Shown: positions 31,521 to 40,760, counted from the first letter of the stretch. The stretch: 64,000 nt of DNA from Paludibacteraceae bacterium (GCA_024401555.1 JAKSKV010000008.1:1-64000), one strand, 5' to 3'. Made by a program: numbers and translations. Notes: generated by a model not told the origin, from the sequence alone.

Positions 31521-32360
31521 ATGGTGCAGTTCCCGAACCAAAACGGTGCGATCGGTGTCTTCGATTCCGGCTATGGCGGATTGACGATCCTTTCTGAAAT
31601 CCGTAAGCGTTTGCCCCAATATGATTATATCTATTTGGGCGACAATGCTCGTACTCCGTACGGCACAAGATCATTCGATGTGGTCTATGAATATACCCGT
31701 CAGTGTGTGGAGAAGTTGTTTGAGTTGGGATGCCCGTTGGTGATTTTGGGCTGTAATACCGCCTCTGCGAAGGCGTTGAAATCCATCCAGATGAGCGATT
31801 TGCCGATTTGGAACCCGGATCGACGCGTTTTGGGCGTTATCCGCCCTACGGTTGAGGAGATCGACTCGTTTACCAAGACACGTCATGTTGGTTTATTCGC
31901 CACGGTCGGAACCGTTCAATCAGAGTCTTATCCGATAGAGATCCACAAAATCTTCCCCGATATCCAAGTCTCAAGCGTGGCTTGTCCGCTTTGGGTGCCG
32001 TTGGTGGAGAACAGCGAGTTCGACGGCGACGGGGCTGATTATTTCGTGAAGAAATATATTGACCAGTTGCTTGCGCAGGATGCGCTGATTGATACGGTCA
32101 TATTAGGATGCACCCATTATCCCTTGCTTTTGGCGAAGATAAAGAAATACTTGCCACCCCACATTCGGGTAATTTCGCAGGGTGCCATTGTCTCTGCCAG
32201 TCTTGAGGACTACTTGTCTCGTCATGTCGATTTGGAGGCGTGGCTGACACGGGGAGGAGAGTGCCGCTTCTACACGACTGAGTCGGAGGAAAAGTTTAAG
32301 AAATCGGCCGCCATCTTCCTCTCCGAACAGATAGATGTGCGCCATATACAGTTAAGCTGA
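31521..32360 (+). CDS. murI: glutamate racemase
   Basis: A 279-residue racemase that makes D-glutamate for peptidoglycan. Catalytic Cys 78 lies in LGCNTAS and Cys 197 in LGCTHYPLL; GVFDSGYGGLT near the start carries the conserved Asp and Ser. The ATG at 31521 is preferred to a TTG four codons earlier, because it removes a non-conserved extension and lies outside the terminator. It continues the envelope theme of the operon upstream. Confidence 0.95.
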   Translation: MVQFPNQNGAIGVFDSGYGGLTILSEIRKRLPQYDYIYLGDNARTPYGTRSFDVVYEYTRQCVEKLFELGCPLVILGCNTASAKALKSIQMSDLPIWNPDRRVLGVIRPTVEEIDSFTKTRHVGLFATVGTVQSESYPIEIHKIFPDIQVSSVACPLWVPLVENSEFDGDGADYFVKKYIDQLLAQDALIDTVILGCTHYPLLLAKIKKYLPPHIRVISQGAIVSASLEDYLSRHVDLEAWLTRGGECRFYTTESEEKFKKSAAIFLSEQIDVRHIQLS

Positions 32361-32372
32361 ACGAACTTTTAT

Positions 32373-32380
32373 TATCTTTG
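32373..32380 (+). promoter_or_regulatory. -7 box before the 32.4-kb outer-membrane-like gene
   Basis: TATCTTTG matches the consensus and is 24 bases before the ATG at 32405. It excludes an upstream in-frame start at 32378. Confidence 0.5.
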
Positions 32381-32404
32381 TGTAGATTAATAGGAAATTA
32401 CAAA

Positions 32405-33211
32405 ATGAAAAAAATATTACTCTTCGTGCTCTCCCTTTTTATGGTTATGGGTGCCTTTGCTGGTTCCCAGGGGGAGGATAATGGTTTGGATTTGAAGTTG
32501 CAGGTTGGATTCCACAATAAAAAGTACGGATTTTCTGATGTGGATTTGTCTAAACTTGGATTTTTGAAGAGTGACTATCCCTTTAAAAATGCGACTCCTA
32601 CCATTGGGTTTACATTGGATTCCAGATGGTATTTGGGAAATCCCGGGAGCTTCGGAATAGGAATAAATGCGAGATGGGTAGATTTCGCATTTGCCAATTG
32701 TGTCTCCAGAATGCATCTTGAGTATGAGGTGAAGACCAATGTCTCCAGTGTGAGTATGATTTTGCCCTATACAGCGACGACTAAGACACAGTTTTACGAT
32801 TTGAATATATGTGGTGTTGGACCTATCGTGACCTACTATTTCAACTATAAAACCGCTGTCGATATGTATTATATCGTAATGCCTAATCTCTTCTTGCGCA
32901 GCATGAAGAAGCCGGAGTTGTCTTCCGACAGCGATTTGTTCAAAGATTATTACATGAAATTATTGGAGCAACAGAACGATGATAGGGCTAATCTCTTCGC
33001 ATTGGGCGCATCTCATCGCATCGGCGGTGTTTTCCGTCACAAAGTGATCGAAGTGGGTGTGGAAGCGAAGTTCGGCAAGTTGACGTCGATGAGTTGGGGT
33101 AAATCCAAAGGAAGCGCTGTGGATGTTGTGGATCAGATGATTGATGATCTCAGTGATGGCAAGATCAAGGCGGGATCCTTCCGGGTGTTTATGGGATTCA
33201 AGTTCAGATAG
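32405..33211 (+). CDS. putative outer-membrane beta-barrel protein
   Basis: A 268-residue protein with a signal peptide (about residues 1-19) and alternating hydrophobic strands typical of small barrels, for example ATPTIGFTLDSRWYLGN, GIGINARWVDFAF and VGVEAKFGKLTSMSW, ending in a strand with GFKFR. I recognise no family. It has its own promoter and stands alone between murI and a minus-strand membrane-protein gene. The barrel call is an inference from the pattern. Confidence 0.5.
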   Translation: MKKILLFVLSLFMVMGAFAGSQGEDNGLDLKLQVGFHNKKYGFSDVDLSKLGFLKSDYPFKNATPTIGFTLDSRWYLGNPGSFGIGINARWVDFAFANCVSRMHLEYEVKTNVSSVSMILPYTATTKTQFYDLNICGVGPIVTYYFNYKTAVDMYYIVMPNLFLRSMKKPELSSDSDLFKDYYMKLLEQQNDDRANLFALGASHRIGGVFRHKVIEVGVEAKFGKLTSMSWGKSKGSAVDVVDQMIDDLSDGKIKAGSFRVFMGFKFR

Positions 33212-33258
33212 ACAATTTTATGATGATAGGGGAAGCAGGGGCGTTGCGTCTCTTTTTT

Positions 33259-33678
33259 TTATGCCTTGATTCCTCTCTTTGTCCTTAGGTGTTTGAGTAT
33301 GAAATATTCTACTGCGGATAGTATCCATTGGGCGGGCAGGATGACGATGTAAATTAAAAGCGCTTTAAGCGGCCATCCGACACCCATGTTGTGGTTCCAT
33401 AGTTTTTGCACATGCTCCATCTCGCAGTCCGCGACGTTTTGAAAACATTCGGTATCGCACATCCCGTCTGGGTTCCAGCCGTAGTACTCCATTAATCTCC
33501 AGGTGGAGAAGTCGTCCCACCATAGAAGTGTCCAGCAGAGAATGCCAGTGAGTAAAGCGGTGGTTGCCGTGAATATCATCACGTGCTGTTTCCTATGTAC
33601 AAAAGGGACGAAAAAGAGGGGGTATAATAGGGTGGTTATGCCAAAGAGAAGGGTGAGTACATTTCTGAATTGTTCCAT
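33259..33678 (-). CDS. small membrane protein of unknown function
   Basis: A 139-residue protein with hydrophobic segments near residues 7-27, 32-52 and 105-125. Between them lies a polar loop rich in Trp, Met and Cys (GMCDTECFQNVADCEMEHV), which could bind metal or form disulfides. I do not recognise the family. Upstream on the same strand, ending 54 bases before the ATG, lies small RNA copy B, which could act as its leader. Confidence 0.5.
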   Translation of the reverse strand: MEQFRNVLTLLFGITTLLYPLFFVPFVHRKQHVMIFTATTALLTGILCWTLLWWDDFSTWRLMEYYGWNPDGMCDTECFQNVADCEMEHVQKLWNHNMGVGWPLKALLIYIVILPAQWILSAVEYFILKHLRTKRGIKA

Positions 33679-33731
33679 CGAGTGTCTGATTGATTACGTT
33701 GCAAAGATATTGTTTTTTGAAAGAAAGGGTT

Positions 33732-33800
33732 AAAAATGAAAAAGGATGTCATCTCGACATCCTCATTTCCTTAACCTTAAATCTAATACCATGAAAAACA
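33732..33800 (-). ncRNA. putative small RNA / leader-peptide attenuator, copy B
   Basis: This is the reverse-strand partner of 25888-25963. Reading the minus strand, transcription from about 33800 passes the conserved ATGGTATTAGATTTAAGG block (33792 down to 33775) and the same hairpin GGATGTC/GACATCC (33762-33744), then a T-rich tail to 33732. The short frame here is MVLDLRLRK, nine codons, ending just before the hairpin. Across 86 bases (25832-25917 against 33856-33771) I count 78 identities by hand. Spacing between the ATG block and the hairpin differs between copies. Confidence 0.55.
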
Positions 33801-33805
33801 CAGTG

Positions 33806-33856
33806 CAAATGTAAGGGGTAATTTTATGTTTTACAACATAATTCTAAAATATTTTT
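33806..33856 (-). promoter_or_regulatory. conserved promoter/operator block of small RNA copy B
   Basis: On the minus strand TACATTTG (33813-33806) is the -7 box, and the palindrome TATGTT-GTAA-AACATA (33840-33825) covers the -33 position, exactly as in copy A. The -7 variable bases differ between copies while the palindrome does not. Confidence 0.6.
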
Positions 33857-33990
33857 CGACAAGGGGCGCTTTTTTAAATTTTATTAAGGATTGATTGCTT
33901 GCTTCAGGACGTATCACGAGGATTATTTGTTGTGTGGAAGCGTTATGGGCGCCTTGGTGGAACGTGCGGATAATGTTCTAACTTATATTG

Positions 33991-34021
33991 TTGTTTTGCA
34001 CTGAAAATATGACTACTTTTG
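33991..34021 (+). promoter_or_regulatory. purL promoter
   Basis: TTG at 33991-33993 and TACTTTTG at 34014-34021 are 20 bases apart (TTTG at 33995-33998 is 15 away). The leader to the ATG at 34056 is about 30 bases. I see no purine riboswitch-like structure in it, and the rest of 33857-33990 holds nothing I can name. Confidence 0.55.
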
Positions 34022-34055
34022 TACCTTAGAAAAAAAATATTAACACACATACATA

Positions 34056-37000
34056 ATGGTTCTATTTTTCAAAAAAGCGGATGCTGGCTTTTTGGCCGTT
34101 GACGCAGACCAAAAGTTTGACGCTCAGGACATTGAAAAGTTGACATGGCTTTTCAGCGGCGCTGAGTTCGTGGACGAGAAGAGTATTGCGGGGTGGTTCA
34201 TCGGACCTCGTAGAGAGATGATTACCCCTTGGAGTACCAATGCGGTGGAGATTACCCAAAACATGGCGTTGAAGGGAATCCGTCGTATTGAGGAGTATTT
34301 CGCGTGCAAGGGTAAGGATTCGGAGCACGATCCGATGTTGCAACGCGTGTACAATGGATTGGACCAATCCATCTTCACCATTGACAAACAACCTGATCCA
34401 ATTGTCTATATCGACGATTTGGCGGCTTACAACCAGCAAGAGGGATTGGCTTTGAGCCAACAAGAGATGGATTACTTGAATGGTGTGAGCGAGAAGATAG
34501 GCCGTAAGTTGACTGATAGCGAGGTGTTCGGATTCTCACAGGTGAATTCGGAGCACTGCCGTCATAAGATCTTCGGTGGTCAATTCATCATCGACGGAGA
34601 GGAGAAGGAGAGTTCCCTTTTCGGTTTGATTAAGAAGACTTCCGAGACAAACCCTAATAAGATCGTTTCCGCATACAAGGATAACGTGGCGTTCAACGAT
34701 GGTCCGGAGATCGAACAATTCGCTCCTGCTAGCGGTGACAAGCCTGATTTCTTCGAGGTAAAGAAGATGAAGTCTGTCATCTCTTTGAAGGCGGAGACAC
34801 ACAACTTCCCTACAACCGTGGAGCCTTTCAACGGTGCCGCTACTGGAACTGGTGGTGAGATCCGTGACCGTCTCGGTGGTGGTAAGGCCAGTTTGCCAAT
34901 CGCGGGAACAGCTGTCTATATGACCGCTTACCCAAGAACCGCGAAGAGAAGCTGGGAGGATGCGATCGATCCTCGTAAGTGGTTGTACCAAACCCCTGAA
35001 CAAATTTTGATCAAGGCATCCAATGGTGCCAGCGACTTCGGTAACAAGTTCGGACAACCGCTCATCTGTGGTTCATTGCTCACCTTCGAGCACGCCGAGA
35101 ACAACAAGAAATACGCCTTCGATAAGGTGATCATGTTGGCGGGTGGTGTCGGATTCGCGAAGCAAAAGGATAGCTTGAAGGGCGATCCTAAGCCAGGTGA
35201 GAAGGTCGTAGTGATGGGTGGTGACAACTACCGCATCGGTATGGGTGGTGGCGCTGTTTCCTCTGTGGAGACTGGTCAATACTCCAATGCGATCGAGTTG
35301 AACGCTGTGCAACGTGCCAACCCTGAGATGCAAAAGCGTGTCTCCAATGTGATCCGTACATTGGCGGAGTCTGATAGCAACCCAATCGTTTCTATCCACG
35401 ACCACGGTGCAGGTGGACACTTGAACTGCTTGTCTGAGTTGGTCGAGGCTACGGGTGGTAAGATCGATATGGATAAATTGCCTATCGGTGATCCAACCTT
35501 GTCTGACAAGGAGATCATCGGAAACGAGAGCCAGGAGCGCATGGGCTTCTTGGTGGAGGAGAAGGATCTTGAATTGATCAAGCGAATCGCTGATCGTGAG
35601 CGTGCTCCAATGTATGTGGTGGGAGAGACGACAGATGATATGCAGTTCGTCTTCCAACGCGCGAACGGAGACCAGCCAATCAACCTCCGTCTGGATTACA
35701 TGATCGGCAAGCCACCTCGTACGGTGATCAAGGACAACACGGTGGAGGAGAAGTTCGCCGCTGTTCAAACATCAGATAAGAATATCCAACAATATATCAA
35801 CGATGTGCTCCAATTGGAGTCGGTCGCTTGTAAGGATTGGTTGACCAATAAGGTGGACCGTTCCGTAACAGGTAAGATCGCTCGCCAACAATGTGCCGGT
35901 GAGTTGCAATTGCCTTTGAATGACTTGGGTGCTGTCGCATTGGACTACAGAGGAAAGAGCGGTATCGCTACCTCTATCGGTCATGCGCCTGCCGCCGCTT
36001 TGGTGGATCCAGCCGCAGGTTCGGTTTTGGCGATCGCCGAGGCGTTGACCAACATCGTTTGGGCGCCATTGGCAGACGGTTTGGATAGTGTCTCTTTGAG
36101 CGCTAACTGGATGTGGCCTTGCAAGAACCCAGGTGAGGACGCTCGCTTGTATAAGGCAGTCGAGGCTTGTAGCGATTTCGCTTGCGAATTGGGTATCAAC
36201 ATCCCAACCGGTAAGGACTCATTGTCTATGACTCAGAAGTATGGTCAAGACAAGGTATTCTCTCCTGGTACGGTGATTATCTCCGCAGGTGCTGAGGTTT
36301 CAGACGTCCGTAAGATTGTCTCTCCAGTTTTGGTGGATAAGAAGGATTCTTACATCTACCATATCGACTTCTCTTTCGACAGCTTGAATTTAGGCGGTTC
36401 CGCTTTGGCGGCTACCTTGAACAAGGTGGGTGAGACCGTTCCTACCGTGAAGGATTCTGAGTATTTCGCTTCTGCATTCGGTGCAGTCCAAGAGTTGATC
36501 AATAAAGGCTTGATTTTGGCTGGTCACGATATTTCAGAGGGTGGTATGATCACCGCATTGCTTGAGATGTGCTTCGCTAACACCAAGGGCGGTTTGAATG
36601 TGAACTTGAAGAGCATCGCCGAGGATGACTTGGTGAAGATCTTGTTCTCTGAAAATCCGGGTGTATTGATCCAGGTGGAGAAAAAATCCGAGGTGGAGAA
36701 GATCCTCCAAGATGCAGGCGTAGGCTTTGCGATGATCGCAAAACCATCCGACGACCGCAAGATCGTTGTGGAGAAGGATGGCAAGAAGGAGGTGTTCGAT
36801 ATCGACGCATTGCGTGATGTATGGTACAAGTCTTCTTACTTGTTGGATCGTAAGCAAAGTGGCGAGACTTGCGCGAAAGAGCGTTATGATAACTACAAGA
36901 ACCAACCATTGCAGGTGAAGTTCAACAGCGACTTTACTGGTAAACTCTCTAAGATGGGCTTGACAGCCGACCGTAAAGGCCGTTCTGGCGTGAAGGCGGC

Positions 37001-37745
37001 GATCATCCGTGAGAAGGGTACCAATGGAGAGCGTGAGATGGCCTACTCATTGTACTTGGCAGGCTTCGACGTGAAGGATGTCCACATGACAGACTTGACC
37101 TCTGGCCGCGAGACTTTGGAGGATGTGAACATCATCGTATTCTGCGGTGGATTCTCTAACTCGGATGTGCTTGGTTCCGCTAAGGGTTGGGCTGGAGGTT
37201 TCCGTTACAGCGCGAAGGCGAAGGAGACATTGGCTAAGTTCTACGCAAGAGAGGATACTTTGAGTTTGGGTATCTGCAACGGATGCCAGTTGATGGCGGA
37301 GTTGGAGTTGCTCTACCCAGAGCATGATAAAAAGCATAAGATGTTGCACAACAACTCCCATAAGTTCGAGTCTAACTTCGTCGGCTTGACCATTCCGGAG
37401 AACAACTCCGTGATGTTCGGCTCTTTGTCGGGCAGCAAGTTGGGCGTTTGGGTGGCTCACGGAGAGGGTAAGTTCGACTTCCCTTACGCGGAGAGCGAGT
37501 ACAACGTGATTGCTAAATATACCTACGAGGGATACCCCGCAAATCCTAACGGATCAATGTACAACGTAGCGGGTGTATGTTCCAAGGATGGCCGCCACTT
37601 GGCGATGATGCCACACTTGGAGCGTGCTATCTTCCCTTGGCAATGGGCTTATTACCCAGAAGATCGCAAGGCGACTGATGAGGTGACTCCTTGGTTGGAG
37701 GCTTTCGTCAACGCAAGAAAGTGGATCGAGCAAAATAAAAAATAA
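34056..37745 (+). CDS. purL: phosphoribosylformylglycinamidine synthase, single-chain type
   Basis: A 1229-residue enzyme for the fourth step of purine synthesis, converting FGAR to FGAM with ATP and glutamine. The synthetase core shows GFSQVNSEHCRHKIFGG, LKAETHNFPTTVEPFNGAATGTGGEIRD and SIHDHGAGG. The C-terminal glutaminase domain has GICNGCQLM with the catalytic Cys, and the later APHE-equivalent line reads MMPHLERAIFPWQW. Length fits the large-type PurL in which amidotransferase and synthetase are fused. It is monocistronic, with its own promoter and terminator. Confidence 0.97.
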   Translation: MVLFFKKADAGFLAVDADQKFDAQDIEKLTWLFSGAEFVDEKSIAGWFIGPRREMITPWSTNAVEITQNMALKGIRRIEEYFACKGKDSEHDPMLQRVYNGLDQSIFTIDKQPDPIVYIDDLAAYNQQEGLALSQQEMDYLNGVSEKIGRKLTDSEVFGFSQVNSEHCRHKIFGGQFIIDGEEKESSLFGLIKKTSETNPNKIVSAYKDNVAFNDGPEIEQFAPASGDKPDFFEVKKMKSVISLKAETHNFPTTVEPFNGAATGTGGEIRDRLGGGKASLPIAGTAVYMTAYPRTAKRSWEDAIDPRKWLYQTPEQILIKASNGASDFGNKFGQPLICGSLLTFEHAENNKKYAFDKVIMLAGGVGFAKQKDSLKGDPKPGEKVVVMGGDNYRIGMGGGAVSSVETGQYSNAIELNAVQRANPEMQKRVSNVIRTLAESDSNPIVSIHDHGAGGHLNCLSELVEATGGKIDMDKLPIGDPTLSDKEIIGNESQERMGFLVEEKDLELIKRIADRERAPMYVVGETTDDMQFVFQRANGDQPINLRLDYMIGKPPRTVIKDNTVEEKFAAVQTSDKNIQQYINDVLQLESVACKDWLTNKVDRSVTGKIARQQCAGELQLPLNDLGAVALDYRGKSGIATSIGHAPAAALVDPAAGSVLAIAEALTNIVWAPLADGLDSVSLSANWMWPCKNPGEDARLYKAVEACSDFACELGINIPTGKDSLSMTQKYGQDKVFSPGTVIISAGAEVSDVRKIVSPVLVDKKDSYIYHIDFSFDSLNLGGSALAATLNKVGETVPTVKDSEYFASAFGAVQELINKGLILAGHDISEGGMITALLEMCFANTKGGLNVNLKSIAEDDLVKILFSENPGVLIQVEKKSEVEKILQDAGVGFAMIAKPSDDRKIVVEKDGKKEVFDIDALRDVWYKSSYLLDRKQSGETCAKERYDNYKNQPLQVKFNSDFTGKLSKMGLTADRKGRSGVKAAIIREKGTNGEREMAYSLYLAGFDVKDVHMTDLTSGRETLEDVNIIVFCGGFSNSDVLGSAKGWAGGFRYSAKAKETLAKFYAREDTLSLGICNGCQLMAELELLYPEHDKKHKMLHNNSHKFESNFVGLTIPENNSVMFGSLSGSKLGVWVAHGEGKFDFPYAESEYNVIAKYTYEGYPANPNGSMYNVAGVCSKDGRHLAMMPHLERAIFPWQWAYYPEDRKATDEVTPWLEAFVNARKWIEQNKK

Positions 37746-37755
37746 TCTAATTCTG

Positions 37756-37790
37756 GAAGCGCACCCTACCTGAGTGCGCTTCTTTCTTTT
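37756..37790 (+). terminator. purL terminator
   Basis: GAAGCGCAC (37756-37764) pairs perfectly with GTGCGCTTC (37774-37782), followed by a T-rich tail. Confidence 0.8.
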
Positions 37791-37804
37791 AAAGCAAAAA
37801 AGTT

Positions 37805-38086
37805 ATGTTTAAAGTAAATGAGTATTTTAATGGCGACGTTGTTTCAATGGCGCTAAATGGTGCAGAGGGAAAGGCAACCGTAGGTATTATGGCTGCAGGT
37901 GAGTATGAGTTCGGAACCTCTACCGTAGAGATCATGACAGTTATCTCTGGTGCACTCACCATCCAACAACCAGGTGAGACCGAGTGGAAGACCTATAAGA
38001 AGTTCGAATCATTCGTTGTGGCAAAGGATGTGAAGTACAAGGTGAAATGTACGGAGGATACGCCTTATTTGTGCTTGTATAAGTAA
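37805..38086 (+). CDS. ppnP: pyrimidine/purine nucleoside phosphorylase PpnP
   Basis: A 93-residue cupin of the PpnP (formerly YaiE/DUF1255) family, which splits several nucleosides with phosphate. Conserved lines are MFKVNEYFNGDVVSM, TVGIMAAGEYEFGT, MTVISGALTIQQPG and SFVVAKDVKYKVK. Length is exactly that of the family. It lies 60 bases after purL, beyond a terminator, which gives a loose nucleotide-metabolism context. Confidence 0.92.
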   Translation: MFKVNEYFNGDVVSMALNGAEGKATVGIMAAGEYEFGTSTVEIMTVISGALTIQQPGETEWKTYKKFESFVVAKDVKYKVKCTEDTPYLCLYK

Positions 38087-38189
38087 GATATTGGGGTGGA
38101 ATTTTTAAGGGCGGTGAGATCAGATGATTTCGTCGCCCTTGTTTTTGATGAAAATATTTGTTTTATTTGCGTAACCAAGTGGAGGGAAA

Positions 38190-38489
38190 ATGAGTGAGAC
38201 ATATTATAACATAATTAGAGAATATTTAAGCAAACAACCGATTGACAAGGCGTGGTTGTTTGGCTCATTTTCGAGGGGCGAAGAGACTCCTGAAAGTGAT
38301 GTGGATATTCTTGTCCGTTTCACTCCAGGTGTCACTATTGGTTTGTTTGCCTATTCTCGTATGACGAGGGAATTGAGGGAATTATTAAACAGAGATGTGG
38401 ATTTGGTGGAAGAGGGCACGTTGTTGCCTTTCGCTGCTGAGTCTGCTGAACATGATAAAATATTGATCTATGAGAGAAAAGCCTCGTGA
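38190..38489 (+). CDS. mntA: MntA-type nucleotidyltransferase antitoxin
   Basis: A 99-residue minimal nucleotidyltransferase. The active-site pattern GS-X10-DxD is complete: Gly25-Ser26, then Asp37 and Asp39 (GSFSRGEETPESDVD). Known MntA proteins silence the partner HEPN toxin by adding AMP to its tyrosine. The 3' end overlaps the HepT gene by 20 bases, the typical bicistronic layout. Confidence 0.88.
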   Translation: MSETYYNIIREYLSKQPIDKAWLFGSFSRGEETPESDVDILVRFTPGVTIGLFAYSRMTRELRELLNRDVDLVEEGTLLPFAAESAEHDKILIYERKAS

Positions 38490-38826
38490 CAAAGGTCGTC
38501 TGCAGCATATTATTCAGGCGATTGATAATGTGATGGAATTTAAGGAAGGATTGGATTTTGATGGTTTTAAGTCCAACAAATTAGTCTTTTTTGCTATAGT
38601 AAAGAATGTAGAGATAATCGGAGAAGCTGTCTATATGCTTTCAAAGGAATTTAAGGAAAGTCATACGGAACTTCCGTGGGATGATATTGCGGGAATGAGA
38701 CATGTGCTTGTTCATGATTATTATCAGATTACGCCTGCTCGTGTTTGGGATACGGTAACTACTGATCTTGTGGTGATGCGTTCAACGGTTGTGACTTATT
38801 TGGCGTCGATGCCAGATGATATGTAG
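38470..38826 (+). CDS. hepT: HepT-type HEPN ribonuclease toxin (DUF86)
   Basis: A 118-residue all-helical HEPN protein. The catalytic/modification motif RX4HXY is intact as Arg77, His82 and Tyr84 (MRHVLVHDYY). In characterised pairs the Arg-His site cleaves RNA and the Tyr is AMPylated by MntA. All key residues of both partners are present, so the pair is probably active. It could stabilise the locus or serve in phage defence. Confidence 0.88.
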   Translation: MREKPRDKGRLQHIIQAIDNVMEFKEGLDFDGFKSNKLVFFAIVKNVEIIGEAVYMLSKEFKESHTELPWDDIAGMRHVLVHDYYQITPARVWDTVTTDLVVMRSTVVTYLASMPDDM

Positions 38827-38835
38827 TAGATCGTT

Positions 38836-39570
38836 TTACATCAAAATTGCCACGACACCGCTGATCGCCATATAGATATAAACGATCTTACGAAGAGTTT
38901 CGGTGGAGATGCGTTCAAATACCAGTTTGCCTAAGTAGGTGCCCACGGCCACACCTGCGATGCCATATAGCCACCCCATTCGTACCTCCTGTGTGAAGAG
39001 CCCGTTCTGTGCGCGGAAGAGCGTCATGGCGACGTTGCCGATGAAGAAGTAGATTTGCGCCATGGCGAGGTAATGTTCTTTGTCTTTTTCGGAGGCCAGG
39101 AAGTAGAGAACCGCTGGCGGACCTTGCATACCGAAAAATCCCCCCATCACTCCACTGATGCTTCCCATGGAAATTTGAAGGGGCATAGTAGGGCGTATGC
39201 TGATCTTTTGGTTCAGGAATAGGAAGTAAAGGCTCATGACGATGAGCATGATGCCCAATAGGAGTCTTAGGTGAGTATCGGCCACTGTGGAGACGAACTG
39301 GATAGAGGCGTAGGCGACCACGAGAAAGGTGATCAGGATCGGTATCATCCGATTCCAAGTCACATATTTATAAGCTTTGGAGAGAATAAAGACCGATTGC
39401 GCGGCGGAGAGCATACCTGACAGCGTCGTTGATTCCCCGTAGGAAGGCATCAAATAGGGGAGCATGGTCATGATAAAAATACCAAAACCGAAGCCGCACA
39501 CCCTTTGGATAAAGGCCGCCGCCGTAGCGAGGCTGAAAAGTGACGCGATGATGAAAGGTGAACACTCCAT
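38836..39570 (-). CDS. TauE/SafE (TSUP) family membrane permease
   Basis: A 244-residue protein with about eight hydrophobic segments. The first reads AAAFIQRVCGFGFGIFIMTMLPYLMP and a later one SGVMGGFFGMQGPPAVLYFL, the paired glycine/proline repeats of the TauE/SafE family, which exports sulfite, sulfoacetate or similar anions. The substrate cannot be read from sequence. It is convergent with hepT and stands alone on the minus strand. Confidence 0.8.
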   Translation of the reverse strand: MECSPFIIASLFSLATAAAFIQRVCGFGFGIFIMTMLPYLMPSYGESTTLSGMLSAAQSVFILSKAYKYVTWNRMIPILITFLVVAYASIQFVSTVADTHLRLLLGIMLIVMSLYFLFLNQKISIRPTMPLQISMGSISGVMGGFFGMQGPPAVLYFLASEKDKEHYLAMAQIYFFIGNVAMTLFRAQNGLFTQEVRMGWLYGIAGVAVGTYLGKLVFERISTETLRKIVYIYMAISGVVAILM

Positions 39571-39683
39571 GGCTGTTTGTTCCTGTCAGATTCCTAATTT
39601 TGTGCAAAGGTACGAAAAAAAATAGGTGGAGGCGGGCGTTTGGACCATTGTTTTATATGGGGTGTGGGTGGCGTGTAAAGAGA

Positions 39684-39713
39684 TTGGAAGGAAAAGAATT
39701 TTTTATATTTTTG
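39684..39713 (+). promoter_or_regulatory. promoter of the DUF1295 gene
   Basis: TTG at 39684-39686 and TATTTTTG at 39706-39713 are 19 bases apart; the ATG at 39759 lies 45 bases downstream. Confidence 0.55.
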
Positions 39714-39758
39714 CGGGTGGTTTAAAAAAAGTGATTAAATATCAAGGAAACTGATTGT

Positions 39759-40619
39759 ATGAGAAGAATTTTGAATATTCCTCAATCCCGCACAACCAGC
39801 TTTGTTATCATAGTGGTTGTCTATCTATTGGCGACGGCGGTCGGCGTTGTCACCTACGACTATTGCGCCCCTAAGACTGATGCGTTGTGGGCGCTTTTCA
39901 TAGCGGATTTCGCCGCTACGGTATTCACTTGGGCGATGGGACTCCTCTATCGGAACGTCTCGGTTTACGACCCCTATTGGAGTGTGCTACCTCCCGTAAT
40001 GCTCTCGCTTTACGCTCTGTTGATGGATCAGATGACATTGTCCGCTTGGGTGATGTTGTTGACGATTTTTGTATGGGCCTTTCGCTTGACTGGCAACTGG
40101 GCAGTGACCTTCAAAGGCCTTCGCCACGAGGATTGGCGCTATACCAAGTTCCGCGACACGACGCATCCAGTCTTGTTCCATCTGATTAATTTCTTCGGAC
40201 TTAACCTTGTACCGACCATCGTTGTCTTTTTGGCCATGACACCTGCCATCCGTATATTGGAAGAGGCTCCTGAGGCGACACTTTTCACTTGGTTAGGAGC
40301 GGCGATGTCGCTTGCCGCTGTGGCGATTCAACATTTGGCGGATACCACTGCCCACCAGTTCCGCAGGGAACATCCCGGAGAGGTTTGCCGTGTCGGTTTG
40401 TGGAAACATGGCCGACATCCTAACTATTTCGGAGAGATCTTGATGTGGTGGGGTATATGGGTACAATCACTTACTATGCCTATTAATTGGACCATAGTGG
40501 GGGCTGCCGTAAACACCTTGCTCTTCCTTTGCGTCAGTATTCCGTTGATGGAGCATCGTCAGTTAAAGAACAAACCTGATTATGCGCAGTACCGCAAGGA
40601 GACGAGGTTGTTTATATGA
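39759..40619 (+). CDS. DUF1295 (steroid 5-alpha-reductase-like) membrane protein
   Basis: A 286-residue polytopic protein with about seven membrane segments. The C-terminal line HRQLKNKPDYAQYRKETRLFI and the WKHGRHPNYFGEILMWWGIW segment are the signature of DUF1295, related to steroid 5-alpha reductases and isoprenylcysteine methyltransferases. Its bacterial substrate is unknown; NADPH-linked reduction of a lipid double bond is a family-based guess. Confidence 0.82.
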   Translation: MRRILNIPQSRTTSFVIIVVVYLLATAVGVVTYDYCAPKTDALWALFIADFAATVFTWAMGLLYRNVSVYDPYWSVLPPVMLSLYALLMDQMTLSAWVMLLTIFVWAFRLTGNWAVTFKGLRHEDWRYTKFRDTTHPVLFHLINFFGLNLVPTIVVFLAMTPAIRILEEAPEATLFTWLGAAMSLAAVAIQHLADTTAHQFRREHPGEVCRVGLWKHGRHPNYFGEILMWWGIWVQSLTMPINWTIVGAAVNTLLFLCVSIPLMEHRQLKNKPDYAQYRKETRLFI

Positions 40620-40660
40620 TTGGGTGATATAGGGAATCCTCAGTGTAAGTGTATGAGCCT

Positions 40661-40682
40661 ACGCAACTGGAATGCGTTTTTT
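40661..40682 (+). terminator. possible weak terminator after the DUF1295 gene
   Basis: ACGCA (40661-40665) and TGCGT (40673-40677) form a five-base stem running into six T. It is short, so strength is doubtful. Confidence 0.35.
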
Positions 40683-40760
40683 GTTATCTAAACTAAAATT
40701 TATGAAAACAAAAATCGTTTAAATATCTAAAGTATGGTTTATAAAATGAAATAATTTACC

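Noticed and set aside
33857..34055. Purine riboswitch before purL
   Set aside because: No purine-riboswitch-like three-helix junction or conserved loop pair could be recognised, and the promoter lies only about 30 bases before the ATG.
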